From: Atlantibacter hermannii
GTDB taxonomy: Bacteria > Pseudomonadota > Gammaproteobacteria > Enterobacterales > Enterobacteriaceae
Reading direction: 5' to 3'
DNA: 64,000 nt
NCBI RefSeq assembly: GCF_009907385.1
Contig: NZ_JAAATR010000064.1
Coordinates: 1-64,000, forward strand
Shown one piece after another: positions 11,082-19,103 of the stretch (the stretch's first letter is position 1; each line of letters opens with the position of its first letter). The notes under the pieces are model-generated. The model did not search any database. It worked only from the letters and a program-made list of their open reading frames with translations, and had not been told where the DNA came from. The translations under genes and the position numbers were made by a program.

Positions 11082-11987
11082 TTACAGCCCCGCGCGCTTC
11101 AGTACCTTTTGAAGATCCGCGATATGCCCTTCATTAGCAGGCAATACCGGCGGCATCACGTGGGTGGAGATATTCACCCCGCTCAGTTGAATCGCCTTCT
11201 TGATGATGCCGAAGAACGGAGTATCCAGACTGTAAATCGTCGACAGCGCAGACAGCTGGCGCTGCAGGCTAAACATCGTTTCGTACTCTTTTGCGCACCA
11301 GGCACGGTAAATCCCGCAGGTGATCTGCGGCGCAAAGTTGGCCGTAGCCGGAATGCCGCCGTTGCCGCCCATGATTAGCGTATCCATCATGTATTCGTCA
11401 TAACCAGAGAATATGACAAAGTCGGACCGGAGCGGTCTGACGTGATTAATGATTTCCCGGATATGGCTAATATTATCGACAGTATCTTTAATCCCAATAA
11501 TATTGGGTATATCGCGCGCCAGCCGGGTGAGTAAATTCACGCTAATATCCTGGCCGGTTAATGCCGGGAAATTATAAATTAATACCGGGGTGCGAATATT
11601 CTCCGCCACGGTTTTAAAATGGTGATAAATATAATCGTCGGTTAATTTGGCGTAATACGGATTCAGAACCAGTACCGCGTCCACTTCCAGCTTATCGGCG
11701 TGACGACCCAGCTCAATCACTTCCTGGGTGCAGGTGCTGCTGATACCTAATAATATAGGGATACGGCCCTGGATATGACGCACGCAGAATTCGGCCGTTT
11801 CCATCCGCTGTTTTTGGGTCATATGGCAGAACTCGCCGCCGCTGCCCAGCAGCAGTACACCATCAACGTTATTGGCGATCAGATGATCCAGTAAAGTCGC
11901 CATACCCGCTTTATCCAGTTCTCCCTGAGCATCAACAATTGTCGGGACCGGCGGGAACACCCCGCGAAATTTGCTCGTGTTTGACAT
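11082..11987 (-). CDS. 2-keto-3-deoxy-sugar-acid aldolase (DapA/YagE/YjhH family)
   Basis: A 301-residue class I aldolase of the DHDPS/NAL family, closest in wording to E. coli YagE and YjhH. Visible family elements are the substrate loop GSGGEF (about residue 50), the tyrosine in YNFPALTGQD (about residue 138) and the Schiff-base lysine in IIGIKDTVDN (about residue 167). It should cleave a 2-keto-3-deoxy-aldonate to pyruvate and an aldehyde: glyceraldehyde from a hexonate, glycolaldehyde from a pentonate. It is last in an operon with a dehydratase and an MFS transporter, which supports this role over lysine biosynthesis. The exact chain length of the substrate cannot be told from the sequence. 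Confidence 0.85.
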   Translation of the reverse strand: MSNTSKFRGVFPPVPTIVDAQGELDKAGMATLLDHLIANNVDGVLLLGSGGEFCHMTQKQRMETAEFCVRHIQGRIPILLGISSTCTQEVIELGRHADKLEVDAVLVLNPYYAKLTDDYIYHHFKTVAENIRTPVLIYNFPALTGQDISVNLLTRLARDIPNIIGIKDTVDNISHIREIINHVRPLRSDFVIFSGYDEYMMDTLIMGGNGGIPATANFAPQITCGIYRAWCAKEYETMFSLQRQLSALSTIYSLDTPFFGIIKKAIQLSGVNISTHVMPPVLPANEGHIADLQKVLKRAGL

Positions 11988-12038
11988 GAAAAACTCCTTC
12001 AGGAAAGGGCGGGCCTGCGCGCAAGCCCGCCGAAAACA

Positions 12039-13754
12039 TTATTTAATCCAGGCGCCCGCCATTAAGGAGGTGGCGTGGGAGGTGAATTGCCTGAATACGC
12101 CACGGCGGCTGGAATAATCCGGTTTGGTCCAGCGGCTGCGACGCGCTGCCAGGCAATCCTGAATGTCTTGCTCGGACTGACGAACGCCGTGAATGCCGAC
12201 GATATTGAGCCGGCGGCCTTTGACGTCCATTTCGATCAGATCGCCATCCTCCACCAGCGCAATCGGCCCGCCGTCCGCCGCTTCCGGTGAAACGTGCCCC
12301 ACGCAGGGGCCGCTGGTCGCACCGGAAAAACGGCCATCGGTGATCAGCGCCACTTTGCCGTCCAGCCGTTGGTCATACACAATGGCGTCGGTGGTCATCA
12401 GCATTTCCGGCGCGCCGGAGCCTTTGGGCCCTTCGTAGCGGATGAAAATCACATCGCCGGGCTCAATACGGTTGTGAATAATCGCCTGCTGGGCAGCTTC
12501 TTCAGAATTAAACACCCGTGCCGGGCCGACGTGGTGATGCATATCCGGAGAGCAGGCGGCGTATTTGATCACCGCGCCTTCCGGGGCGATATTGCCTTTC
12601 AGTACCGCAATCGAGCCTTTTTTGGTGGCCTGCTCCGGCTTGCGCAGCACGTCTTCCGGGCTGACTTTGTAGTTGTTGAGATAGCCGTGGTTGCGGGTAA
12701 AGAAACCGGACTGGTGCATCATTTCCAGGTTATCGCCCAGGGTGCGACCTGTTACCGTCAGCACATCCAGATCCAGATAATCGCGCAGATACCACTGCAC
12801 CAGCGGAATACCGCCCGCGAACCACAGCATCTCGGTAACATACTGGCCGCTCGGCTGGATGTTGGTCAGGTACGGGATTTCATTATTTATGCGGTCAAAC
12901 AGCTCTGGTTTTAATTCCCAGCCCAGCTCGTGCGCCACCGCAGGCAGGTGGATCATCGCATTGGTGCTGCCGCCAATCGCCGCGTGAACCTTAATGGCGT
13001 TTTCAAACGCCGCAGGCGTAAGGATTTTGTGGGTAGTGATATTTTTAGATGCCAGATGCAGCGCCTGATGACCCGCCGCCCGCGCGCCGCGTCGGATTTC
13101 CGCCATGGTTGACGGTTGCAACGCGCTGCCCGGCAACGCCAGACCAAGCGCTTCCGACATACACTGCATGGTGCTGGCAGTGCCCATAAACTGGCAGGCT
13201 CCCGCCGTCGGGCAACCGCACTGCTGCATAGCCTCAACCTGCTGGACGCCGATCTCGCCTTTTTTCAGCTTCGCGGTGATGCCGCCAAGGTCCGAGGTGC
13301 TCATATTCGGTGCCGGGCGCATGGAGCCGCCGGGAATATGCACCAGCGGCAGATTAAGACGCGCGGCGGCAATCAGATGCGCCGGAATCGACTTATCGCA
13401 GCTGGAGATCAGCACGCCAGCGTCATATGGCACCACCGACGCGTGGATTTCCACCATATTGGCGATGGCTTCGCGGGACGCCAGAATGTAGTTCATCCCG
13501 TCATGGCCCTGGCCCCAGCCGTCGCAAATATCGGTCACGTGATGGCGCACTGCGCGGCCGCCCGCCTCATGAACGCCCATCACCGCTTCGTCGCCGAGCT
13601 GGTTCAGATGGAAGCTGCCGGGATGGCTTTCCCCATAGCAGTCATCCACCAGCACCTGTAGTTTATTGACGTCTTCTTTGGTGTAGTTCATCCCCAGACG
13701 CAGGGCATCCAGTTGCGACCACAGGTCGCGGGCAGTTTGGCATTTCTGACTCAT
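12039..13754 (-). CDS. Aldonate dehydratase, IlvD/Edd family
   Basis: A 571-residue IlvD/Edd dehydratase. The iron-sulphur cysteine motifs SSCDKSIPAH (about residue 112) and CGCPTAGACQF (about residue 183) are present, as are the family stretches AIGGSTNAMIHLPA and DGRFSGATSGPCVGH. It should convert an aldonate to the 2-keto-3-deoxy acid used by the adjacent aldolase. It is shorter than E. coli YagF/YjhG (655 residues) and nearer in length to L-arabonate-type dehydratases. True dihydroxyacid dehydratase (ilvD) is unlikely given the context. Its ATG overlaps the stop of the transporter gene (ATGA), and 51 bases separate it from the aldolase. Confidence 0.86.
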   Translation of the reverse strand: MSQKCQTARDLWSQLDALRLGMNYTKEDVNKLQVLVDDCYGESHPGSFHLNQLGDEAVMGVHEAGGRAVRHHVTDICDGWGQGHDGMNYILASREAIANMVEIHASVVPYDAGVLISSCDKSIPAHLIAAARLNLPLVHIPGGSMRPAPNMSTSDLGGITAKLKKGEIGVQQVEAMQQCGCPTAGACQFMGTASTMQCMSEALGLALPGSALQPSTMAEIRRGARAAGHQALHLASKNITTHKILTPAAFENAIKVHAAIGGSTNAMIHLPAVAHELGWELKPELFDRINNEIPYLTNIQPSGQYVTEMLWFAGGIPLVQWYLRDYLDLDVLTVTGRTLGDNLEMMHQSGFFTRNHGYLNNYKVSPEDVLRKPEQATKKGSIAVLKGNIAPEGAVIKYAACSPDMHHHVGPARVFNSEEAAQQAIIHNRIEPGDVIFIRYEGPKGSGAPEMLMTTDAIVYDQRLDGKVALITDGRFSGATSGPCVGHVSPEAADGGPIALVEDGDLIEMDVKGRRLNIVGIHGVRQSEQDIQDCLAARRSRWTKPDYSSRRGVFRQFTSHATSLMAGAWIK

Positions 13755-15082
13755 TTGGCGATTCCTTCCTGTTTAAGTGACGCTGTGGCAGCGGGTTTGC
13801 GACTGGATCCAGGCGTACCGGCGGGGCGCGCGGTTACCGAGGGCAAACTGAACAGCAACCCAACAGCGATAAGCAATGCGGCGACCAGCACGGTCATGCC
13901 GGCGGTTTGTGAGAACGTGACGGTCAGCAGTCCGACCAGATAGGGCCCGATAAAGCCGCCGATGTTGCCGAGGGCATTGATGGTGCCGCGCACGCCGCCC
14001 AGCACGTTGGGGGCGAACAGCAGCGGTGGCAGCGTCCAGAACGGGCCCGCGTAGGCTTGCAGGAAGAAGCCGCAGATGACCATCATGCCGTAGGCAAGCC
14101 AGACGTTATCTTTGAGAATGAGGGAGAGCGCGAGGCAGATGGCGAAGCCAATCAGCGGGATCGCGGTATACAGGCGGCGGTTCATGGTTTTATCGCACCA
14201 TTTAGCGATATAGAACTGGCCGACGATGCACAAAATATACGGCGCGGCGGTGAGCAGGCCGACGGTGGTCATGCCGCTGCCGGTTAATTCTTTAATCAGT
14301 TTCGGCATCCACAGAGCGAAGCCGTAGAAACCGACCTGCACAAAGAAATAGATACCGATCAGTTTCCACAGGTTCACGCTGCGCAGTACGCTGCGGATAC
14401 TGCTTTTCTCGCCCGCGATACTCAGGGCGCGATCTTCTTCCAGTTTCTGTTCGATCCAGGCGCGCTCTTGCGGATCCAGCCATTTCGCCTGATGCGGGTG
14501 GTCAGAGACCAGCGGCAGCCAGACAAACAGCAAGCCGAGCGACAGTAACCCTTCAATAATGAACATTTCGCGCCAGCCGTAGACCTCGATCAACCAGCCG
14601 GAAAGCGGTCCGGTGATAATTGACGCGACGGCCAGGTTCATCTGGAAATAGGCAATGGCGCGGGCGCGTTCTTCATTCGGGAACCAGTGGCCGATCAGCG
14701 CCAGAATTGCCGGGTAAACGGCACCTTCCGCCACGCCGAGAATAAAACGAATAATCAGCAACTGCGTGGGGGTTTGCACAAAACCCGTTAATAGTGCGAA
14801 ACCGCCCCAGGCGACGATAGTCCAGGCGATAAGCTTTTTGGCGCTCAGGCGCTCGGCGATTTGCCCGCCGGGAATTTGCAGGAAGATATAACCAATAAAG
14901 AAGATCCCGGCAACCAGACCGGCAAACGACGCAGTCATGCCCAGATCTTCTTCCATACCGCCTGCGATACCGATGGCGATATTGGTCCTGTCCATATACG
15001 CGACGATATACACGAGAATGGTGGCTGGGATGATATGCAACCAGCGTCCCCTCGTTGTCGGTTTACTCAGTTCAGTACTCAT
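13751..15082 (-). CDS. MFS transporter, anion:cation symporter (ACS) family, probable aldonate importer
   Basis: A 443-residue major-facilitator protein with 12 predicted membrane segments. The ACS-family signature is near the N-terminus (YMDRTNIAIGIAGGMEEDLGM), and the first-loop motif is seen as GGQIAERLSAKKLI. ACS members import organic anions such as galactonate, glucarate and hexuronates with protons. It is the first gene of the operon with the dehydratase and aldolase and so probably brings in their sugar-acid substrate. Upstream lie two tandem operator-like repeats about 30-70 bases from the start codon. Confidence 0.86.
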   Translation of the reverse strand: MSTELSKPTTRGRWLHIIPATILVYIVAYMDRTNIAIGIAGGMEEDLGMTASFAGLVAGIFFIGYIFLQIPGGQIAERLSAKKLIAWTIVAWGGFALLTGFVQTPTQLLIIRFILGVAEGAVYPAILALIGHWFPNEERARAIAYFQMNLAVASIITGPLSGWLIEVYGWREMFIIEGLLSLGLLFVWLPLVSDHPHQAKWLDPQERAWIEQKLEEDRALSIAGEKSSIRSVLRSVNLWKLIGIYFFVQVGFYGFALWMPKLIKELTGSGMTTVGLLTAAPYILCIVGQFYIAKWCDKTMNRRLYTAIPLIGFAICLALSLILKDNVWLAYGMMVICGFFLQAYAGPFWTLPPLLFAPNVLGGVRGTINALGNIGGFIGPYLVGLLTVTFSQTAGMTVLVAALLIAVGLLFSLPSVTARPAGTPGSSRKPAATASLKQEGIAK

Positions 15083-15110
15083 TTTTCTTTCCCTATGGTA
15101 AGAGGTATGA

Positions 15111-15150
15111 TTGTTCTACATATGGAACTATTGTTCTGTATGTTGACATC
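15111..15150. promoter_or_regulatory. Tandem operator-like repeats before the transporter operon
   Basis: A palindrome GTTC-N8-GAAC (15113-15128) is followed exactly 20 bases later by a second, degenerate copy (GTTC at 15133, GACA at 15145). Both are introduced by TTGTTCT. A further perfect GTTC-N8-GAAC copy lies before the divergent dehydrogenase gene. They are plausible sites for the cluster's IclR regulator. Confidence 0.5.
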
Positions 15151-15175
15151 ATCCCCCCGTAAACCAGGAGCGTCA

Positions 15176-15188
15176 ATTCCATACGAAT
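15176..15188 (-). promoter_or_regulatory. Second type of operator-like motif in the divergent promoter region
   Basis: On the minus strand this reads ATTCGTATGGAAT, a near-palindrome sharing 12 consecutive bases with the motif upstream of the IclR gene at 10213-10224. Confidence 0.45.
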
Positions 15189-15203
15189 CCCAAGGTTTTG
15201 TTT

Positions 15204-15219
15204 TGTGATTTGCTTCATA
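15204..15219. promoter_or_regulatory. Candidate CRP site of the aldonate cluster
   Basis: TGTGA-TTTGCT-TCATA fits the CRP consensus TGTGA-N6-TCACA at 8 of 10 positions. It lies between two divergent catabolic promoters, where CRP activation would be expected. Confidence 0.45.
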
Positions 15220-15380
15220 AACTGAATGTAAGCGATGCCGGAAGGAGACAATGCAATACTAAATCAGGGGCTTTTGCAGCCTTAACTTAAATTTGCGTGC
15301 CGCTTCACAGGTTAAGAAATCGAGTAATTTACTCATTGAGGGCAGGGGCTTAACTGATTTAAATTCTTTATAGGGAATAA

Positions 15381-15400
15381 TTGTTCTGTATAAAGAACTT
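15381..15400. promoter_or_regulatory. Operator-like palindrome before the GldA-like gene
   Basis: TTGTTCTGTATAAAGAACTT contains GTTC-N8-GAAC (15383-15398), the same spacing as at 15113-15128. It ends 22 bases before the dehydrogenase start and would overlap its promoter or leader. Confidence 0.5.
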
Positions 15401-15421
15401 AATGTTAAGCGAGGAACCATC

Positions 15422-16525
15422 ATGATTACGACTGCTATCTTTCCGTCACGCTATGTCCAGGGAAAAGGCGCGTTAACGTCGCATTTGCCTCAGGAGCTGG
15501 CGTTGCTGGGCCATAAGGCGCTGATCCTGCAAGATCCGCTGGTTCATGAACGCTATTGCGATGCGGTTGAAACGGCGCTGCACGGCGTGATTGATTACCA
15601 GATTGAGGTGTTTAACAGTGAATGCAGCGATGAAGAGATCGCGCGTATTTCTGAGAAGGCGATGGCCACAGGCGCCGATGTGATTGTGGGTATGGGCGGC
15701 GGTAAAACGCTTGATACTGCAAAAGCCACGGGTGCCAGCCTGCGTTTGCCCATCGCGGTTGTGCCGACGCTGGCCTCAACGGATGCGCCCTGTAGCTCGC
15801 TGGTGGTGATCTATACCGCCGAAGGGCAATTTAAACGCTACCTTATGATCCCGCGCAACCCTGATCTCGTGCTGGTAGACAGCGGCATTATCGCCTCTGC
15901 GCCGGTGCGTTTCCTGGTCTCGGGAATGGGCGATGCGCTGGCGACGTGGTTTGAAGCAGAAGATTGCCGTACTAAAGGCGCGGGGAACATGACCTCACGC
16001 CCCGGCCCGATGACCGCCTTCGAACTGGCGCGTTTCTGCTACAACACGCTGATGCGTTATGGGCGTCTGGCGAAGTTTGCCTGCGAGCAGCATCAGGTTA
16101 CTCCGGCACTGGAACACGTTATCGAAGCCAACACATTGTTATCCGGCCTGGGTTTTGAAAGCGGCGGGCTGGCGGCAGCGCATGCGATTCACAATGGCCT
16201 GACGGTATTGCCGCAAACTCATGCTTACTGGCACGGTGAAAAAGTCGCCTTCGGAACCCTGGCGATGCTGATGCTGACGGACCGATCTCCTGAACTTATC
16301 GATGAGGTTTACGCATTCTGTGAAGATGTTGGCTTACCGGTCACTCTGGCTGATATCGGGTTGAGCGAAGCGAGCGATGCCGATCTGATGGCCGTGGCGC
16401 AGGCAGCCTGCCAGGCCGGCGAAACCATGCATAATGAACCCTGTGAAGTGACGCCGGAAACGGTGATGGCCGCGTTACGCGCCGCTGACGCAGTAGGGCA
16501 GGCGCGTAAAGCACAGCGTCGCTAA
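15422..16525 (+). CDS. GldA-family iron/zinc-dependent alcohol dehydrogenase
   Basis: A 367-residue glycerol-dehydrogenase-type enzyme. The nucleotide-binding loop GMGGGKTLDTAKA lies near residue 90, and PTLASTDAPCSSLVVIYT near residue 118. Metal ligands are expected at Asp in GMGDALATW (about residue 168), His in AAHAIHNG (about residue 258) and His in YWHGEKVAFG (about residue 275). GldA relatives oxidise or reduce polyols and small hydroxy-aldehydes, including hydroxycarboxylates (HcxA). It is divergent from the aldonate operon and shares operator-like motifs, so a likely job is handling the aldehyde released by the aldolase. That is inference. The start has GAGGA seven bases ahead. Confidence 0.85.
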   Translation: MITTAIFPSRYVQGKGALTSHLPQELALLGHKALILQDPLVHERYCDAVETALHGVIDYQIEVFNSECSDEEIARISEKAMATGADVIVGMGGGKTLDTAKATGASLRLPIAVVPTLASTDAPCSSLVVIYTAEGQFKRYLMIPRNPDLVLVDSGIIASAPVRFLVSGMGDALATWFEAEDCRTKGAGNMTSRPGPMTAFELARFCYNTLMRYGRLAKFACEQHQVTPALEHVIEANTLLSGLGFESGGLAAAHAIHNGLTVLPQTHAYWHGEKVAFGTLAMLMLTDRSPELIDEVYAFCEDVGLPVTLADIGLSEASDADLMAVAQAACQAGETMHNEPCEVTPETVMAALRAADAVGQARKAQRR

Positions 16526-16702
16526 TCTTTTTGTCTCAAATACTGTAGTTCGCCGGGCGTGCTGATTATTCATCGCGCCCGCTTATGACTCATCGCTGTG
16601 ATATCGATTAGATTTTCAACATCCCCTCAAGGCTTTTTCAGGCATCGATCCGTACAATCGCCCACACTCAACCATAGCGATTCATCCCTGCGGAGAATGA
16701 TG

Positions 16703-17434
16703 ATGAAACCTGCCATTATGGTGGTAGATGACGATCCCGCCATTTGTGATGTCTTACGGGATGCTTTTAGCGAGCATGTGTTTGAGGTCCATGCCTGCTA
16801 TACCGGAAACAACGCGCTGGCGACCCTGGCATCGCATCCTGACATTGCGCTGGTGCTGCTGGATATGATGTTGCCGGATATCAATGGCCTGATGGTGCTG
16901 CAACAAATTCAGCGCCAGCATCCATCGCTGCCGGTGATTATGTTAACCGGGCTGGGTAGCGAATCGGATGTGGTGGTCGGCCTGGAAATGGGCGCGGATG
17001 ATTACATCGCAAAGCCCTTTAACCCGCGTGTCGTTATCGCGCGCGTAAAAGCCGTATTGCGACGCAGCGGCGTACTGAATGCCGAGGCCCCGGTTGTGCA
17101 GGGCAGCGGGTTGGTTTTTAACGGCTGGACGCTCGATCCCGGACGTTGCGTACTGGTGGATGCCCATCAACAGCCGGTAGATCTCACTCAGGGTGAGTAT
17201 GGATTACTGCTGGCGCTGGTGCAAAATGCCCGGCGGGTATTAAGCCGTGAGCAATTGCTGGAATTAACCCACAGTGACACCACCGAGGTATTTGATCGCA
17301 CCATTGATGTGCTGGTAATGCGCCTGCGTCGCAAAATAGAGAATAACCCCCATCAACCCGCATTAATTCGCACTATTCGGGGTGTGGGTTATGTATTTTC
17401 TGCGGATGTGATTGCGACAGAAAAAGCGGCATGA
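16703..17434 (+). CDS. OmpR/PhoB-family response regulator
   Basis: A 243-residue two-component response regulator. The receiver domain (residues 1-120) has the acidic pair DDD at about residue 9, the phosphoacceptor Asp54 in LLLDMMLPDING, and the lysine of DDYIAKPF. A winged-helix DNA-binding domain fills residues 135-235 (LTQGEYGLLLALVQN ... VLVMRLRRKIENNP ... IRGVGYVF). Three ATGs follow in a row at 16697-16705; the last has the best spacing from GGAGA. No kinase is adjacent. The nearest is the hybrid histidine kinase at 24432, on the far side of a sugar ABC operon, making this its probable partner and the operon its probable target. Confidence 0.88.
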   Translation: MKPAIMVVDDDPAICDVLRDAFSEHVFEVHACYTGNNALATLASHPDIALVLLDMMLPDINGLMVLQQIQRQHPSLPVIMLTGLGSESDVVVGLEMGADDYIAKPFNPRVVIARVKAVLRRSGVLNAEAPVVQGSGLVFNGWTLDPGRCVLVDAHQQPVDLTQGEYGLLLALVQNARRVLSREQLLELTHSDTTEVFDRTIDVLVMRLRRKIENNPHQPALIRTIRGVGYVFSADVIATEKAA

Positions 17435-17470
17435 AAATGGGGGCGTTAAGGACTCATTACCTGACAAGAA

Positions 17471-17490
17471 GGGCGGAGCGAACTCCGCCC
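17471..17490 (+). terminator. Hairpin after the response-regulator gene
   Basis: An 8-bp GC stem (17471-17478 with 17483-17490) closes a CGAA tetraloop 37 bases after the stop. There is no T-run, so it may protect the 3' end or act as a weak terminator. Confidence 0.45.
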
Positions 17491-17519
17491 GGATAGGATT
17501 AGCGGTCAGAGCAGGCTTT

Positions 17520-17660
17520 GAACCTTTTCATTAAACTATTTTACTTGGCATTTTGAATCTGGGCAGTGCTCGAAATCCTCACGTACTATTGTACGCTCCG
17601 GTTTCTCCGCGCTGTCCGAGTTCAAACTGCCTTCGACAATAACGTTTAATGGAAAGGTTC
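17520..17660. repeat. ERIC-like imperfect palindrome
   Basis: A 141-base element built as one large imperfect inverted repeat. The outer 17-base arms (17520-17536 and 17644-17660) match with one mismatch, and the centre reads CACGTAC-TATT-GTACGC. This is the architecture of enterobacterial ERIC/IRU repeats, whose centre is CTTACATAAGTAAG, although the sequence is a diverged variant. Compare the clearer ERIC at 61710. Its right arm overlaps the last five codons of the hok-like toxin gene. Confidence 0.65.
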
Positions 17661-17795
17661 ATCTATATCCGCCACCTCCTGATTTCCGTTTCTTATTTTT
17701 AATTCACAGAGCAATCCGTGGTTAAATAAGGAAAAAACCAGCACTGTTAAGCAAACAACTAATAAGCATGCCAACAGATAGCGTAGCGGCTTCAT
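17646..17795 (-). CDS. hok: Hok/Gef-family type I toxin (small membrane protein)
   Basis: A 49-codon gene beginning MKPLRYLLACLLVVCLTVLV, with a hydrophobic segment at residues 5-24, the conserved LLCEL cysteine motif at about residue 30 and the basic/acidic tail RNGNQEVA. These are the hallmarks of Hok/HokE/Gef toxins, which depolarise the inner membrane. AGGAG lies eight bases before the ATG. The leader carries the usual features: a conserved hairpin region (17831-17870) and an antisense RNA candidate. The final residues DEPFH are unlike other Hok tails and fall inside the ERIC-like element, so the element appears to have replaced the native C-terminus. Whether the toxin is still active is unknown. 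Confidence 0.85.
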   Translation of the reverse strand: MKPLRYLLACLLVVCLTVLVFSLFNHGLLCELKIRNGNQEVADIDEPFH

Positions 17796-17842
17796 GCCAT
17801 TTACTCCTTGCCTTGCGGCGAGTAAGCGGCTATTCTCAACTT

Positions 17843-17905
17843 GTCTGGAGTTGAGAGATAGCCTCGGGTTAATAGGAATATTGCCCGGGGCTTTTCTCTT
17901 TCTGC
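17843..17905 (+). ncRNA. sok: Candidate Sok antisense RNA
   Basis: Opposite the hok leader, a promoter-like pair (TTGCCT at 17808-17813, 17-base spacer, TATTCT at 17831-17836) precedes a stem-loop. In this loop GCCTCGGG pairs with CCCGGGGC around a 14-15-base loop (about 17861-17898), followed by TTTTCTCTTT. This gives an RNA of about 60 nt complementary to the hok mRNA leader, matching the size and structure of known Sok RNAs. The 5' end is estimated. Confidence 0.6.
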
Positions 17906-18086
17906 CTTTTGTTCAGTGATGTACTTAAGACAGAAAGCCTTAAGCACCCGCCGGATATATTAATGACCCGGGGATAAAATACCAGATAAATTAAAATGTA
18001 ATTTCTGGGATCTATTTACATTTGCCTGGAATGCTGCTCGCAAAAATGAATTTATTTATTGGCGCAGATATTTACTGATTGTTTCA

Positions 18087-19094
18087 TTAACGCATTTCCT
18101 GAATATCTTGCGTTAATGCCGTGAGACTTTTCGCGCCGTCAATAGCGTTGGCGCATAGCAGGCTGGCCCTGGCGCAGGCGTGCGCCAGTAGAATGCTGTC
18201 AGACAGCGGCCAGTTTTCGTGGCTGGCGTATAACAGGCCCGCACAGAACGCATCGCCTGCGCCGACGCTGCCGACAATCTCCTCCCGGGTCAACGTCATG
18301 GAAGGCACCCACAGGCCTTGATCGCCTTGTTCAATGCCAAATGCACCTTCAGGACAATGGATCACCACGCGCTGGCGTACCCCTGCCGCCAGCAGTTGCC
18401 TGGCGACAGCGCCGATCGCGTCGATATCCGGCGTCTGATCGTCCCTGCGCATCGGCTGCCCGCTGAACTCGCCGGCCTCCAGTTCATTAATTACCAGATA
18501 ATCCAGCCAGGGCAGGGCGGGCATCACTAACGGTTGATAGCGCGGATCGCCCTGACGCGACACCAAATCCAGCGAAGTTTGATAGCCGAGCTGCTGCATT
18601 TGCGCCAGCAGTCGGGCACTGCGCGTGCCATAATCGGCGTCGGGTAAATCCAGGCTATCCAGCAGCAATAAATAACCGAGATGGAAAATCTTCATGTTGC
18701 TGTCGAGGCGATCGAACGCGGGTAAATCCAGTAATCGATTCGCGCCGGGGGAATGGAAAAAGGTGCGCTGGCCGCTGGGATCGGTCATCACCTGGGTCAT
18801 CGACGTCGGCGCGAAAGAGGTGCGCTGCACATGCTGGCGATTGACATGGTATTGCTCCAGCATCGCCATAATGTAATCGCCATCGTGATCTTCGCCGATC
18901 AGGCCCACCGCCTGAAGCGGCAGGCCGGTGTGCATTTTCGCGAGGGTGAGCAAAACGTTTAGCGGCGCGCCGCCGGTGGATCGCTCGCTGCGGGTGATCT
19001 CTGTTAACCAGCCCGGCTCCGGCCACTGCACGATCTGATGAACATGATCCACCAGCATATTGCCAGCGGCGATAACGCCTTTTCGTTCGCTCAT
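18087..19094 (-). CDS. PfkB-family carbohydrate kinase
   Basis: A 335-residue ribokinase-type sugar kinase. The N-terminal glycine-rich substrate region (GGAPLNVLLTLAKM, about residue 42) and the C-terminal anion-hole motif GSVGAGDAFCAGLLYA (about residue 277) with its catalytic Asp are intact. It is the last gene of the ABC transporter-isomerase-aldolase-kinase operon, nine bases after the aldolase. It should phosphorylate the ketose made by the D-lyxose-type isomerase, giving a ketose phosphate for the aldolase; the position phosphorylated is not evident. Confidence 0.87.
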   Translation of the reverse strand: MSERKGVIAAGNMLVDHVHQIVQWPEPGWLTEITRSERSTGGAPLNVLLTLAKMHTGLPLQAVGLIGEDHDGDYIMAMLEQYHVNRQHVQRTSFAPTSMTQVMTDPSGQRTFFHSPGANRLLDLPAFDRLDSNMKIFHLGYLLLLDSLDLPDADYGTRSARLLAQMQQLGYQTSLDLVSRQGDPRYQPLVMPALPWLDYLVINELEAGEFSGQPMRRDDQTPDIDAIGAVARQLLAAGVRQRVVIHCPEGAFGIEQGDQGLWVPSMTLTREEIVGSVGAGDAFCAGLLYASHENWPLSDSILLAHACARASLLCANAIDGAKSLTALTQDIQEMR

Positions 19095-19103
19095 GACGCC
19101 TCC

